From: Siphonodentalium dalli
Lineage: Eukaryota; Mollusca; Scaphopoda; Gadilida; Siphonodentaliidae
Reading direction: 5' to 3'
NCBI GenBank assembly: GCA_032622095.1
Contig: CP136066.1
Coordinates: forward strand, 43,413,835-43,477,834
Length of the DNA: 64,000 nucleotides
Part shown: positions 11,371-23,000 of the stretch, one piece after another
Numbering within the stretch: position 1 is the first letter of the stretch
Layout of the letters: every line of letters starts with the position of its first letter
The notes under the pieces: generated by a model
Told to the model about the DNA's origin: nothing
The model's database searches: none
Seen by the model: only the letters and a program-made list of their open reading frames with translations
Position numbers and translations under genes: made by a program

Positions 11371-12060
11371 AAATGGTATGGTGCCCTATTTGAACAACTC
11401 TGGGCGGCGGCCATTTTGGATCGGGTGGGGTGTGCGGAAAGAATGTTTGGGGGACCCTAGAACGCTCTTTATTTGACCTAAATATGTCAAGATGCCGAGA
11501 AATGACATGGTGCCCTTTTGAACCCCTATGGACGGCGGCCATTTTGGATCGGGTGGGGTGTGCGGAAAGAATGTTTGGGGGACCCTATACAACGCTCTTT
11601 ATTTGAACTAAATATGTCAAGAGGCCGAGAAATGACATGGGTGCCCTATTTGAACCCCTCTGGACGGCGGCCATTTGGGTCGGGGTCGGTGTGTGGGTTG
11701 AATATTTAGATTGGCTCGGGACCAACAATCGGAACTCACTTCGTCAGAATTTGACATGCATACATGAACGTGTGCTAAACGTGAATATTCAGATTGCCTT
11801 GGGGACCACCATACTGCACTCTTTGTTTGACCTAAATCGTTCAAGGGGCCGAGAAATGGCATGGGTGTCCTATTTGAACCCCTCTGGACGGCGGCCATTT
11901 TGGATCGGGTGGCCGGAGTATGTGGTGCGTGTAAAGATTGTCTTGTGGCACAAGTTGTGGGAGGGGGAACAACACAACGCCTTTGTTTGACCTAAAAATA
12001 ATTGATTTCCAATAATTTGGAATAAGGAATGGAAGTCACATTCGTCATTTTGGATCGGGG
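11371..12060 (+). repeat. ~130-bp tandem array with GGCGGCCATTTTGGATCGGG core
   Basis: AAATGRYATGG-TGCCCTATTTGAACCCCTCTGGACGGCGGCCATTTTGGATCGGG...ACGCTCTTTATTTGACCTAAATATGTCAAG recurs with starts near 11371, 11500, 11631 and about 11852. The first units are about 130 bp and the last is about 220 bp with an insertion. It is more GC-rich than its surroundings. The overlapping frames on both strands are repeat shadows. Confidence 0.8.
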
Positions 12061-12436
12061 TACAGATACATGTATACAATAATGACATTTTTTTCACCGG
12101 GAGTCAATTGAAATCCATGCTATTGTAAATATTATACAGGCACATATTGTAAATAACTGAATGGAAGTAACCAAGCGAAATGGAACCACCGTTTGGAGAA
12201 TATCTGTAACGTCATATACATGACGTCATGAGTAAATTTAACGTCAACGTCATAGCAATAATTATTAACAAGTTTGGGTCAAAAGTGTACAATAATTCAT
12301 TTAAATTATACCCATTTTTTGTTAACGTGTGTTATCATAATCATTTGCACTTGTACATTCGGGACATTATATTAATCAAATTAAGTCCTATACAAATCAT
12401 TTATAAATCAAGATGATTTATTGAAGTTATGTCTAC

Positions 12437-12527
12437 ATAAAATAACACTTCCTGAAACGACATATATGTCGTTCTACTCCTCAACCGATAGACGACATAT
12501 ATGTCGTTCTACTCGCCAAAGGGTTAA
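12437..12527. mobile_element. Right end of a TTAA-type MITE
   Basis: Two copies of ACGACATATATGTCGTTCTACTC precede CGCCAAAGGGTTAA. The element ends at 18154-18611 (GCCAAAGGGTTAA) and 36638-37415 (CCACCAAAGGGTTAA) are similar. A matching left end was not located. Confidence 0.45.
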
Positions 12528-12762
12528 GTTTCTGTGACAAAATAGAATAGAATATTTATTGCAATACACCAGATATAGGCAGTTGCGAGTTACACACTGA
12601 GTTAAAAATTAAAACATGTAAATACAAACGAACATAAATTTGTTCAACTGAATATAATTGTTTGATGCATTTGCATCGCCATTCAACGCCCACCATTTAA
12701 CTTATATGTTTTATCTCTATAATATTCTAAACTTTCAAAGACCCACTTCTAAGAAAGAACAA

Positions 12763-15521
12763 CCGGGGGTCAATACTATGAACAATTTTATACCTGTAAA
12801 TACAAATTGTATTTATTAATTTGTAATTACAAATTTGTGTTATCTATCACAGTGGTTTCATAGTACAGGGAAAATTTAGCCGTATTATTGTAATACCTTA
12901 GACTGGGCGAGAGGTGAAACCCCTAAAAGGCAGCTGTAAAACTTAAAAAAAACTAACTCCCCACTCTGCTCCCATGCACCTGTTATCAGTGTTATCTGAA
13001 TACCAGTTCAAATTAGACGGACATGTATATAGAGCTAAAATAACTGACAAACAATTTATATGGGGAAGTTACAATGCGTGCTATCATATTGTGAATAGTG
13101 AGAACACCGGTACTATGAAACGATGAGCTAACAAAAGCTCGCAAATTTCACAAAGATCTACTGTTGATTATTGTAGATTGCTTGCGGACAAACCTTTGCC
13201 TGTGAGTTATTAACAATATATTGAATCACGGCGGGCCAAAGTTACAAAAGAAAATAACCAATCATAAGTTGAGAGGTGAACGCTTATCAGAGCTATCCAA
13301 TCGGTTCACGGATTGCTAAGTTGATGACCACTTGTCTGAGCAAGTTAACAATTAAACGGTTCGTTTGTAGTGTGTGTGTATGTAAGTACAAGTCAGTGTA
13401 ATAACGAGTACTACAAACAATTTGGTATCATTGTTTTTACAAATTACAAATTTACAACCATTCAGTTTGTGAAAATAAAATATTATTTTGATGTTATAGC
13501 ATTATATATATTGTGACCATCCTATTATTTCAAACTGATCCGCTACTCTTATCATAACACATCGAGGCAGTAACGTGGCTCCATTTTATCGGGAGGGGGT
13601 GTATCGAAGCAGGGACGTGCTACTGGTCTCGGTTATAGGAGTGGTGCGATAGAGTGCCAGTCGGTAGAATGCCAGATGAATTACACCGTTACAGGCCGTC
13701 CAGCGCCGACGAAGCTGGTTCTAACCCCGTCATATGGAGGGTTACCGGAATCGTGTATCTGGGCAAGTTTGTCAGTTGCTTTCCGGGGGTCGGTGGTTTC
13801 TACACGCAGTGGGACGATTTCTCGGTGAAATCAAGCCTCTGCGTGGTCTTTCCCCCCACCCGTAAAATTGACAACGTCGTGTGTGGCCTAGCGGATAGAA
13901 CGACGATAAACCCTAATAAACCAAACCAAACCAATAGGAGTGTCATTTTATAATTTCAAACTGCTCCGATATCTTATAATATATCTAGATAGGGACGTGG
14001 CTATATGGGCTCAGTTTGGCGACGGGGTGTCCATCCTATAATTTCCATATGCACCCTTTGAACAAAAAAATGCCTATAAATTCCACATAACGATGGAATC
14101 ATATATCAAGAGGAAATTATTTAAATTTTTCTACGCTGATAACAAAACTTAGTCAATATGATTAACATATGTTAGTCATAACGACTAAGAAATGGGGACC
14201 GGCTTTTCTTAGTCAATTGGAAGGCGTAAATTAAAGTTGCTGAATTATGTGCAAATAATTCCAATAATTGACCAAAGTTACTCAAAATGTTTGTGACTAA
14301 CACTAAGTTAGTCATATTTAGTCAATATGTCCAATGCAAGGGGTGTGGTGCACAACTTACTGTTACAGCTTGAAAATCAGAAGCCAACCGGGGTAAACAA
14401 TTACATTTCACAGAAATAGAAGTTTATAATTGAGGGGTGGGGATACAGTTGGATATCGACGTTTCGAGAAAAAAAAGAGCATCTTGCCACGTCACTGCAT
14501 TTATGCTCTAGTCATTTCTGAAAACTGTGCTTGCATCTTCGTATTCGTGTCCTTTGCCGTGACCAAATGCATTCGCGTCGACGATTGAAACTCAAAGGAT
14601 GTCCCCCACTACACAGCAACCATAAGGCCGAACGATAAACCATGGTTTGATAGTCGCATTCGACTCGAAATTAGACGGCGCGATCGGTATAGAACAAAAG
14701 CATTGAAATCAAATCAACCACACGACTGGATTAGATACAAAAAAACACGTAACAAAGTTAATAATATGAAAAAATTTGCGAAATTTTCAAAGAGGTGGTG
14801 CTCATACAGCTTAATCAGTAGCGATTTTATGTTTCTCAACTCTGTTTTGCTCAGCGCTGATTGGTTTGTCCACACATGTTCCATGTGTAGGTCATGTAGA
14901 ATTCCTTCTACAAAACCTCTCATTTATATATCTGAGTAAAAGAAATATATTCTTGGCTAGCTCTGATCCTTCGTGTGAAACTAGCTTAGAGGTAAATATG
15001 CAAATGTTGGTCTAAAACAAAACATACCTCTAATAAATTGTTGGAAAAAACAAAATAACAGAACAAGTTCAACCTATTGTTGTTGTAAAATTTCCAATTC
15101 ATGTTGTTTCAGGTATCAAATTTCCAGCTGTTGAACGTGTTGATAAAATGTTTGGAGCGAGAATCATAACCCAACCCCCTTGTCGCGACGTCCCTGTGGG
15201 TTGTACTTGAAATTTCCAGCTGACAAAATATTTTCACGAGGGGTGAATCGACCCCTTGTCGCCACGTCCCTGCGTATCATAGATATATATATATATATAT
15301 ATATATTATCCGGGTTAAGGGTGCGAAAACTGAAAAATTATGTTTCATAGTACTCGAACATTCTTTGTAATTGGAGATATTTGTAAATACAAAGAACACG
15401 TACTATTTGTGATTTATGTTTGTAATCGTAGGTTCATAGTATTGGCGGAATGATAAATTGTTATTTCTTACAAACAATTGTAGATTCTTACAAAGAAAAA
15501 GTTTCATAGTATTGACCCCGG
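12763..15521. mobile_element. Possible 2.76-kb element with CCGGGGGTCAATACTATGAA termini
   Basis: The left terminus CCGGGGGTCAATACTATGAA (12763) is answered by TTTCATAGTATTGACCCCGG at the right (15502-15521). Inside both termini lie further TTTCATAGTA motifs and short AATACAAA / TTTGTAATT inverted blocks. A SINE (13625-13940) and a second candidate pair of termini (AGGGACGTGGCTA at about 13989, CGCCACGTCCCT at about 15267) are nested within. No transposase frame is present and no target duplication was confirmed. Confidence 0.4.
13625..13940 (+). mobile_element. tRNA-derived SINE (MetaSINE-like)
   Basis: The head GGTCTCGG...GAGTGGTGCGATAGAGTGCCAGT is A-box-like. GGTTCTAACCC at 13717-13727 is a near match to the polymerase III B box. 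A GC-rich body follows. The 3' end reads GAACGACGATAAACCCTAATAAACCAAACC, close to the GAACGACGTTAAAC-type tail I recall for SINEs of molluscs and other marine animals. Polymerase III transcription with LINE-driven retroposition would be the family's normal mode. The class is well supported and the family name is from memory. Confidence 0.7.
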
Positions 15522-15538
15522 ATCATGTTGCATACGGT

Positions 15539-15910
15539 ATTTATAATCTTTGCATCGTCATTTCTCATAATCGTTTGAAATTTTTCACTATCGCTCATTT
15601 GTGAAAATTCACTCTTATTATTTGAATATCTCGAAATAGTCTTGCTCTGAGATCAGAGTGCACTACACTCGATAACAAAATGATATTCAGTTTCAACACG
15701 CGCCTGATTGTACATAATCGTTTGAAATTTATAATCTTTGCATCGTCATTTCTCATAATCGTTTGAAATTTTTCACTATCGCTCATTTGTGAAAATTCAC
15801 CCTTATTTGAATATCTCGAAATAGTCTTGCTCTGAGATCAGAGTGCACTATATACTCGATAACAAAATGATATTCAGTTACAACACGCGCCTGATTGTAC
15901 ATTGTACACA
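15539..15910 (+). repeat. Tandem duplication of about 188 bp
   Basis: TTTATAATCTTTGCATCGTCATTTCTCATAATCGTTTG...CAACACGCGCCTGATTGTACAT occurs twice with an offset of 188 bp (15543 and 15731). The copies differ by only a few bases and short indels, so the duplication is recent. No coding content was recognised. Confidence 0.85.
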
Positions 15911-16914
15911 CTCTGTTTTGAATATGTTGTGATATGCTTTATGATACTGACAATTAAGTACATAGTACATACTTTCTAACAATCCATTGTTAATGTAGCA
16001 GTGTAGGCCTACAATGAGGCTACATCGCCTAAATGTATACTGCTACATATAAATGGAAACAGTATACAAAATATAGATAGATTAGCGACATACAGCAACA
16101 AAACATATTAATCACTCCAATCGGTCAATCTATTGTTATATTGTGAAACGTCGACTCTTTAAAAACAAAGCAAGCGATGTGCCCCTGCTGCCACACGTGG
16201 TTTTCGCAAACACACGTGCTGTGTTACTAATGTAAACAAATAAACCACATCACCGTATGCATACGCGCACGTTCATCTCCAAGGGACTTTAACTCATTTT
16301 ATGTGTTAATGATTAAAATGTTCTACTGGAACAAAACACTAATTATACGTTTTTCGAAGAATATTTATTCATATGCTGGTAATTTTTAAGGTAATCATAA
16401 ATGTTATTTTTCTGAAATTAAAATCAATCGGGAACTATATAATACGCGGAGACACTTCCTGTTTGAATTTCCTGGTTGTTGTAGGGCATTGTGGCTGTTT
16501 TATTTGGTTTGGTAGGTTTTTAGAGTGTGTTTATATGTTTTATATGTTTTATTTGGTTAACAGTGTGATGATAAGCACAAATAATAAAATCGATAACAAA
16601 ATGATTTTATCGGTTGTGAATTTTAATTAATATGCTCTTGGTAACTTACACAAATGGCGCCGAGGTCTAATGCACTGATTCGAAATAGTTTTGGGGTCGA
16701 TCGAATCGATGTGGAGTCCGGAGATGTCACATTCAAGAGGACAATACTGAACACTAATGACTAACAACATATCGTATTTGGTGGTTTCATCAATGACACT
16801 AAATGATCAGATAAAGCCTGCACAGTTAAAGATACGGGCGTCCTCGTGGTGTATATACATACATGTACTGATGATGTAGTACCGGTACTGTAGTACGGTA
16901 TCTGGAGTCAGTGG

Positions 16915-17005
16915 AGAAGTCGGCCCCGCGCAAAGTCGGTCCCACGCGAAGTTGCCACCAGAGAAGTCAGCCCCGCGTGAAGTTGGCCCCAGAGAAGTCT
17001 CCCCC
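16915..17005. repeat. GC-rich minisatellite
   Basis: About four degenerate copies of an AGAAGTCGGCCCCGCGCGAAGTTGGCCCC-like unit. A minus-strand frame (16807-17007) runs through it but has low-complexity repeat composition. Confidence 0.6.
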
Positions 17006-17067
17006 ATTAATTAGAAGGGTTTAAATCGGCTTAATTTTATTGAGATCTATAGTGTTTATCATTATAA

Positions 17068-17680
17068 TTTATACCCCCACTTTCGAAGAAAATGGGGGGG
17101 GGGTATACTGGATTGACTCCGTCCGTACGTCACGCTTTCTCCATCCGTGTGTCCGTCCATCCGACCTCATAACTCGAACAACTATGAACCGATTTCAATA
17201 ATTTTTTGTATGCAATGTCATTAGGACGGTCTCTCCGCATGATGCTAATTGCTGATGGTTTTTTTTTTTCAAGTTACGCCTCATTTTTGACTTATTTTGA
17301 CTTAGAAAATTTTGTCCGACTTAATAACTTTAACAAATATGAACCGATTTCAATAATTTTTGGTATACATGCTTCTCACAATACCCTCCCTACATGATGC
17401 AGCTAGGGATAATATTGGCTCTTGAAAAACTGTTTCGTAATATTACACTTCATTTTCGACTTATTTTGACTTAGAAAATTCTGTCTGACTTAATAACTTT
17501 AACAAATATGAACCAATTTGAATAATTTTTTCTGTACAAGCTTCTTGTGACACCATATCGATATAATTAGTCCGAATTTTTCTTTAAAGTTAAAAATCTT
17601 TTTTGTTGGGTTTCCGGATAATGCAGGTTGAATTTGCTACGGTGGGGGTATGCTAGCACTCGAGTGCACATCTCTTGTTT
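17068..17680. repeat. Unclassified interspersed repeat with TATACCCCCAC start
   Basis: Begins with a short hairpin (TATACCCCCAC...GGGGGGGTATAC) and a CCGTCCGTACGTC...CCGTCCGTCC segment. Internally it repeats GAACCGATTTCAATAATTTTTTGTATRCA three times (about 17185, 17340, 17508), alternating with GACTTATTTTGACTTAGAAAATT. It ends GGTGGGGGTATGCTAGCACTCGAGTGCACATCTCTTGTT. A similar tail (GTGGTGGTATGCCAGCAACTGTGGTACAACCTCTTGTT) is at about 32624-32662, just upstream of an LRRC71 exon. Confidence 0.6.
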
Positions 17681-18153
17681 ATGTTGGCTAACTGTGAGGT
17701 ACCCAACTTAATTTGATTGATTTAGTGAGATCTAGGACAAATATGATACAGATACAGAGTGACGTAGTTTTTGTGTAGGCTAATTGTGAAGTCCGCAATA
17801 TTTTCTTAGTTGTAATAACAAAATGAACTTCACCTACATGTATTTGGGCAGTCACTGACAGCAGCTCAGTTATAAAAACAATGATAGTTGCCAACAGATT
17901 ATAAACAATTCACTGCGCTTTTTGAGAGAAACTAAACAACACTCATTGAGTCAACCCACATTTTCTCTGACGCAAAGCGTGTTTTGTGAATAACATCGCA
18001 TTCATATCATCATTATGTTATACTATTAGTATATTCTTGAGGAATGATCATAATTTGAGAAGTGTTATTTCAAAATTATAACCTACATGTACAGGTACAA
18101 CGGGGGCCATCCGTCCCTTCAAAGACTGTCAGTTGTTATTTGGAACAAACAAA

Positions 18154-18611
18154 TAACCCTTTGGCGGGTACCGGTACATATAATTAGTGTTATAAACCAG
18201 TGCATCTATAATCGGAAGTATCCTGCACTGACATATCTACAGATACAGATAATCATTTTATGTTATGATGTAGAACGACATTTTTGAAATTATGTCACTT
18301 TATGGTTGGCGGTGGAATGACATTTATGTCATTTACGACAGTTCTGGGGTAATATAATGTTACTATGCAATAACTCGAAAAATTGTCTCCCAAATGAGAA
18401 CTTAACTTTTTATGGATATCATGCAGATTTATATTATTTTCAATATTTACCATGATTTATTCAGGCTTTTAATAATGTTGTTTGTATGATTATATCTTAC
18501 AGTAGGCCAATGTGTTAAAATTACTCAGATTGTTTGCAAAAGTACTACCGGTAGTATATTCACCCATGGATATGATGTAATATATGACGTATTCACCTGC
18601 CAAAGGGTTAA
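18154..18611. mobile_element. TTAA-type MITE (CCCTTTGGCGGGTA family)
   Basis: The left end ATAACCCTTTGGCGGGTACCGG and right end CACCTGCCAAAGGGTTAA are inverted relative to each other. The left TTAA has mutated to ATAA. The interior contains GAACGACATTTTTGAAATTATGTC and GACATTTATGTCATTTACGAC palindromic pieces, also seen near 12450. Confidence 0.55.
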
Positions 18612-18627
18612 ACTTTAGCACAAGTTG

Positions 18628-19193
18628 TTAAGAACCGGTAGCCGTAGATCATGCCATGAATCTCTACTCTGGCTAAATTCCGTAGAGATCATATTCCACC
18701 AGTACAAAACTTGGGAACATTTTGAAGTTTTGACAGGGAACCTTATCAAGTTTTAAAAAATAACACAGTATTTTTCTTAGTATACCTGTTCCTTGATAAT
18801 TAATGTACTTCACTGAGGGTGAAGGTCCCAACTCGAAGATGCACGATTTAAGTTAATTTGTGAGGAATTTTGCTTTGCATCACTTACAATTATGGAATAT
18901 TTCTGGTTGATTAATAATTCAATGTTTATTGCGATATCTGCTCACAAAAGTCACAGCAAAGCATGCAATCTCGAGCTGGAACCGCCCATTAATGTGAAGT
19001 AAATTATTGAGTATTAACAAAGAAATATATTCCCTGCCTTGTTTGTTCAATGTTATAAAGTCCCCTGTCAGAATGAGTCAGAACATCAAAAAGTTCCCAG
19101 GTTTTGTACTGGTGGAATATGATCTCTACAGGTGTTAGCCAGAGTAAGATTAATGGTATGATCTACGGTAGTCGGTGCATTAAATTAATGTAA
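18628..19193. mobile_element. 566-bp palindromic TTAA MITE (GAACCGGTAGCCGTAGATCATG family)
   Basis: TTAA-GAACCGGTAGCCGTAGATCATGCC at the left is answered by GGTATGATCTACGGTAGTCGGTGCA-TTAA at the right. Long inverted pairing continues inwards (CCGTAGAGATCATATTCCACCAGTACAAAACTTGGGAAC against GTTCCCAGGTTTTGTACTGGTGGAATATGATCTCTAC). A single-arm relative lies at about 50800-51060. Confidence 0.75.
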
Positions 19194-20006
19194 TTAGGCC
19201 CATATACTACACAAGTACATACATATTATACATACATATGAGTATTTTTAGCGTGAGTTTTTCATGACACTGAGAAGTCGGAGAAAGTACAACTTGATCA
19301 GAACTGGAATGACTACAAGTCAAATCAGTTAGAACAACAACAAAATGTCATATAAATAGGCCATATTCATAGCATCCCATCCGCGTTACTGTTGTTTTAA
19401 TTTTTCTATTTATTTTTGCAAGCCCAGTATGAGTGAGTGTCCAAATGGCTGAGATAGTACATGTCTATTATCCTACATGTATGTCCATTATTGTCTTAGT
19501 GACTCATAGTCAAATTTGCTTGTCTAGGTACGGTATTAATCAATGTGTCAGCGTTCTTTGAAGTTTGCATGAGGTCTTGCGACCTTTGGTCCGAATACAC
19601 ACCATGACATAAAAGCTAAAGTTGATCATTAACATTGATGCCACTAAAATGAGAAGCAGGCCCTACCGTATATGTATGTACAGTGACAGTATATCAGACA
19701 AACAGCCTCAAATTGCGGAGATCAGTCCACTCAAAATATTGGGGATTCGCCACAAATCCCAGAGATCGGAATCACTGATTATGAGAGGAGAGGATTAATA
19801 TTCAATACACATACATGTACGGTAGCTGAGCTGTTAAAGATCTCTACCAAGGGGAAGAAGTCCATGACAGACAAAACCATGCAATTACCCCGTTACATGT
19901 CTCTTCCACTCACTCCGACAACCAACCATTTGGATTGTAGTATTAATTCGCACTACATTCTATTTTATTTTACCTTTATTTTTTCAGTGTTGCAGCCCGA
20001 ATAAAA
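19194..20006 (+). other. Upstream region of LRRC71, promoter not located
   Basis: No coding segment was recognised. A pyrimidine-rich acceptor (TTTATTTTTTCAG) at 19987 lies 19 bp before the start codon, so the 5' UTR is probably spliced and the first non-coding exon and promoter are further upstream, where I could not place them. Confidence 0.4.
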
Positions 20007-20094
20007 ATGGGCAAGAAAATAGAGAAATCCTTGAAAGGTGACAAACCTCAGGCTGGACAAGAAGGCCAAGAAGAGGACCCAAATAAAACACCTG
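20007..20094 (+). CDS. LRRC71: LRRC71 coding exon 1
   Basis: The start ATG (AAAATGG, a favourable context) begins MGKKIEKSLKGDKPQAG..., a charged, low-complexity N-terminus. The donor is CTG|GTTTGT and the exon ends in phase 1. No in-frame stop lies between the upstream acceptor at 19987 and the ATG, but no other Met is available there. Confidence 0.8.
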
Positions 20095-23000
20095 GTTTGT
20101 ATACTGTCTTCATGCTATTAAAGATGCAAGCCTTGAAATAGTGTGCCTGTCATTTGCAGAATGATGTCCCCAGAGGATGAATTTAGTGATGCTACCCTGC
20201 ATAGTGGGCTAGCATCACCAAATTCACCCTCTGGGGACCTCATTCTGCTTACACCTCAGCAGAATGAGATTCCCAGAGGGTGAATTTGGTGATGCTAGCC
20301 CGCTATGCGGGGTAGCATCACTAAATTCACCCTCTGGGAACCTCATTCTGAAAATGACAGACACACTATTTCAAGGCTTGTAAAGATGATACACACACTC
20401 TATGACAGGGTTTCTACTGGAGGGTCATTGGATTCCTTTTCTGGTCCTTTCCCCCCAGCCAATATTTCCTCTCCAGATGACATTCCTTGGCCCGATCCAC
20501 AGATTAATGCCTACATGTATGTCACATGTTTGTGTTCCATTAACCCTTTGAGTGCCAGGTCAATTTTTGTATCAACCCATATACCCTGTGCCAATGCATT
20601 CTCTTATATATGCGAGTCGACCATAGGTCGCCTCGCATATATAAGAGAATGCATTGGCCTAACAATTTTTTTTTTTTACAATTTTTTACAATTTTAATAA
20701 TTTATTCTTATATTCTTTAACAGACTTATTTTGTAGGCTTAGGGCCGATGAGATCGGCCCCTGGCACTCAAAGGGTTAAATAAAACCAACAGTGAATGAT
20801 GAAATTTTTTTTTTTATTTTATCCATCACTTTTGTCATCTACCGGTACTAGATTATAGATAAAGGCTGCAAAATTAACGATGATTTTATTTTAGCACATC
20901 CTAAATTAAAGCAAGAACGGTTACTTTGTCTATTATAATAAACGGTTACTTTGTCTATCATAATGCTCAGAACTACAACTAAATCAATTTAAATGTTTCC
21001 TAAATAAATCCCCCATTAAAACAAATTGATTAGATGTTAAAAAGCTCGGTCCCCCATTTGCTGAATCATACTCGCGAAAATAAACCTTGTACATGTATCT
21101 CGTCAATCTATATGGATATTCTACAGGTATATTTATTTGCAAATATTGACCACTAGTGGGCACTTTTATGGAATATATTAGATTTCATTGACACTTTTTT
21201 GGAAAATAATACATTTCAAAGATACAGACATCGATAGATATGTACATGTATCAGTGTGTATTACCTTTTTCGGAAAGATCTTGAAGTGTAGGCCCTTTAT
21301 TGATAAATGCCACTTGTTAGATGCTGCCTGTTTTGTCGCAATTATATTTTCAATAAAGCATGTTGCTATGATGCTACATGTATCCTGATATGAACTACTC
21401 ATGTAAACTTTTCAATTTGTTAAAAATAAAAACGCAGTTAGTTGTGATTCCTTGAATTAATCTACTTATATTACTGAATATGTTCAGACTTTGGGCTTAA
21501 GTTATGGGCTGATTTTTGGGCTGATTTACTAATATCCGATAGTTGTAGTTTATTGCATGGACTGAGATCTTCCCTCAGCAGCTACATGTATATATACTGG
21601 TATAGAGGTCCCATTCCCCCAACCCCTAGTGGAAACCATATTTAATAGAATATAAATACATATTGAGTTATGCTCATTATATTTGTTGGGGATTCTTCAC
21701 TAACTTCAGTATTCATAATCATTTGGCAGCTGAAGAATGAGACATTGAGAGTATTGCATGGTTAATAATTTCTGTGGATTAGTTTAATAACAAAATAAAT
21801 TTACATGTAACTTATTTTAAACAGAGCCATACAGCTGTACAGGAAACTTTCAAGCAGATTTCACAGAATTGTGTCGTAAAAACAACATGTACATAATCCC
21901 ACCTGTTGTTGCAAGACCAAAACCACCACAACAAAATGCTCAACCAGTGGAAACAAAACCAGAGAAGGGGAAGGATAAAAACAAGCAAGTTCAACCAGAA
22001 CCAGATCCAGAAACTGACCTTACTGATGGAGGAGGTATGAACAATTTTCAATTAACCCTTTACCCAACAGAACGGCCCTGTGCCAATGCATTCTCTTATA
22101 TATGCGAGTCGACCATAGGTCGCCTCGCATATATAAGAGAATGCATTGGCTTAACACATTAAAAATTATAAAATTGTTAAAGAATGTAAGAAAAAATGGT
22201 AAAAAGTGTTAAAAAAATATTTGTTTAGGCCAATGCATTCTCTTATATATGCGAGGCGACCTATGGTCGACTCGCATATATAAGAGAATGCATTGGCACA
22301 GGGCATAACTGTATGAACAATTTTCAAATAATCTTTACAGGGTACATCATTTCCATATTCGTTGCATATAGGATCTACCCCAGTTTAATACTTTGAAAAT
22401 AGACTACTGTGACCAGGGACTCATCTAGCCCATTTTCAGGAGCTAATTATTTTAACGAGCTGTGCGTGCATATATTTATTATGATTTGCCCCAAGAACAA
22501 TTTGCCCTGGGACGGTTTCGTCACATAGCAAGTTTTTCACATATTTTGGCTGAGCATATTGGCCTGATAATCTAATAATGCTTGGGTTCTAATATTCTTG
22601 AGCATTAGTATTCTAATACAGCAAAACCTCTCCAAACTGGACCAAATTGTCCGGTCCCCAATTCACTGAAGTGCATTCTCACTAAAAATTAACTCAACAA
22701 ACCAGAAACTCTCTATTCAGAACATTCGACAGCTTTTATAGTCCAAAAGTGAACAAAATTACAGCATTTTTTTACCTCTGAAATCCAAAGCAATACCAAC
22801 CAAACACATGACAGCTCATTCATAGTGACTGGCTGATTAAAACTTTATTGGTGACAATTCACTACCATTGTGTACTTTTAGCTAATTAGTGTTTAGTTTG
22901 GACAGTGGTCGTAAAAATAAGACTCCAAATTCAGCTCAATAATTGATGACATAGAGTCAGCGCTGTATTATCTGTGAAGTCACCATTATTCACTCAAACT

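Noticed and set aside
11167-11990. Overlapping frames of 60-117 codons on both strands
   Set aside because: All are shadows of the (TA)n run and the ~130-bp tandem array.
20305-20697. 130-codon plus frame
   Set aside because: It spans a hAT-like MITE and a TTAA MITE with its hairpin. The hairpin part recurs identically in other frames at 21869-22162, 51308-51538 and 57821-58141.
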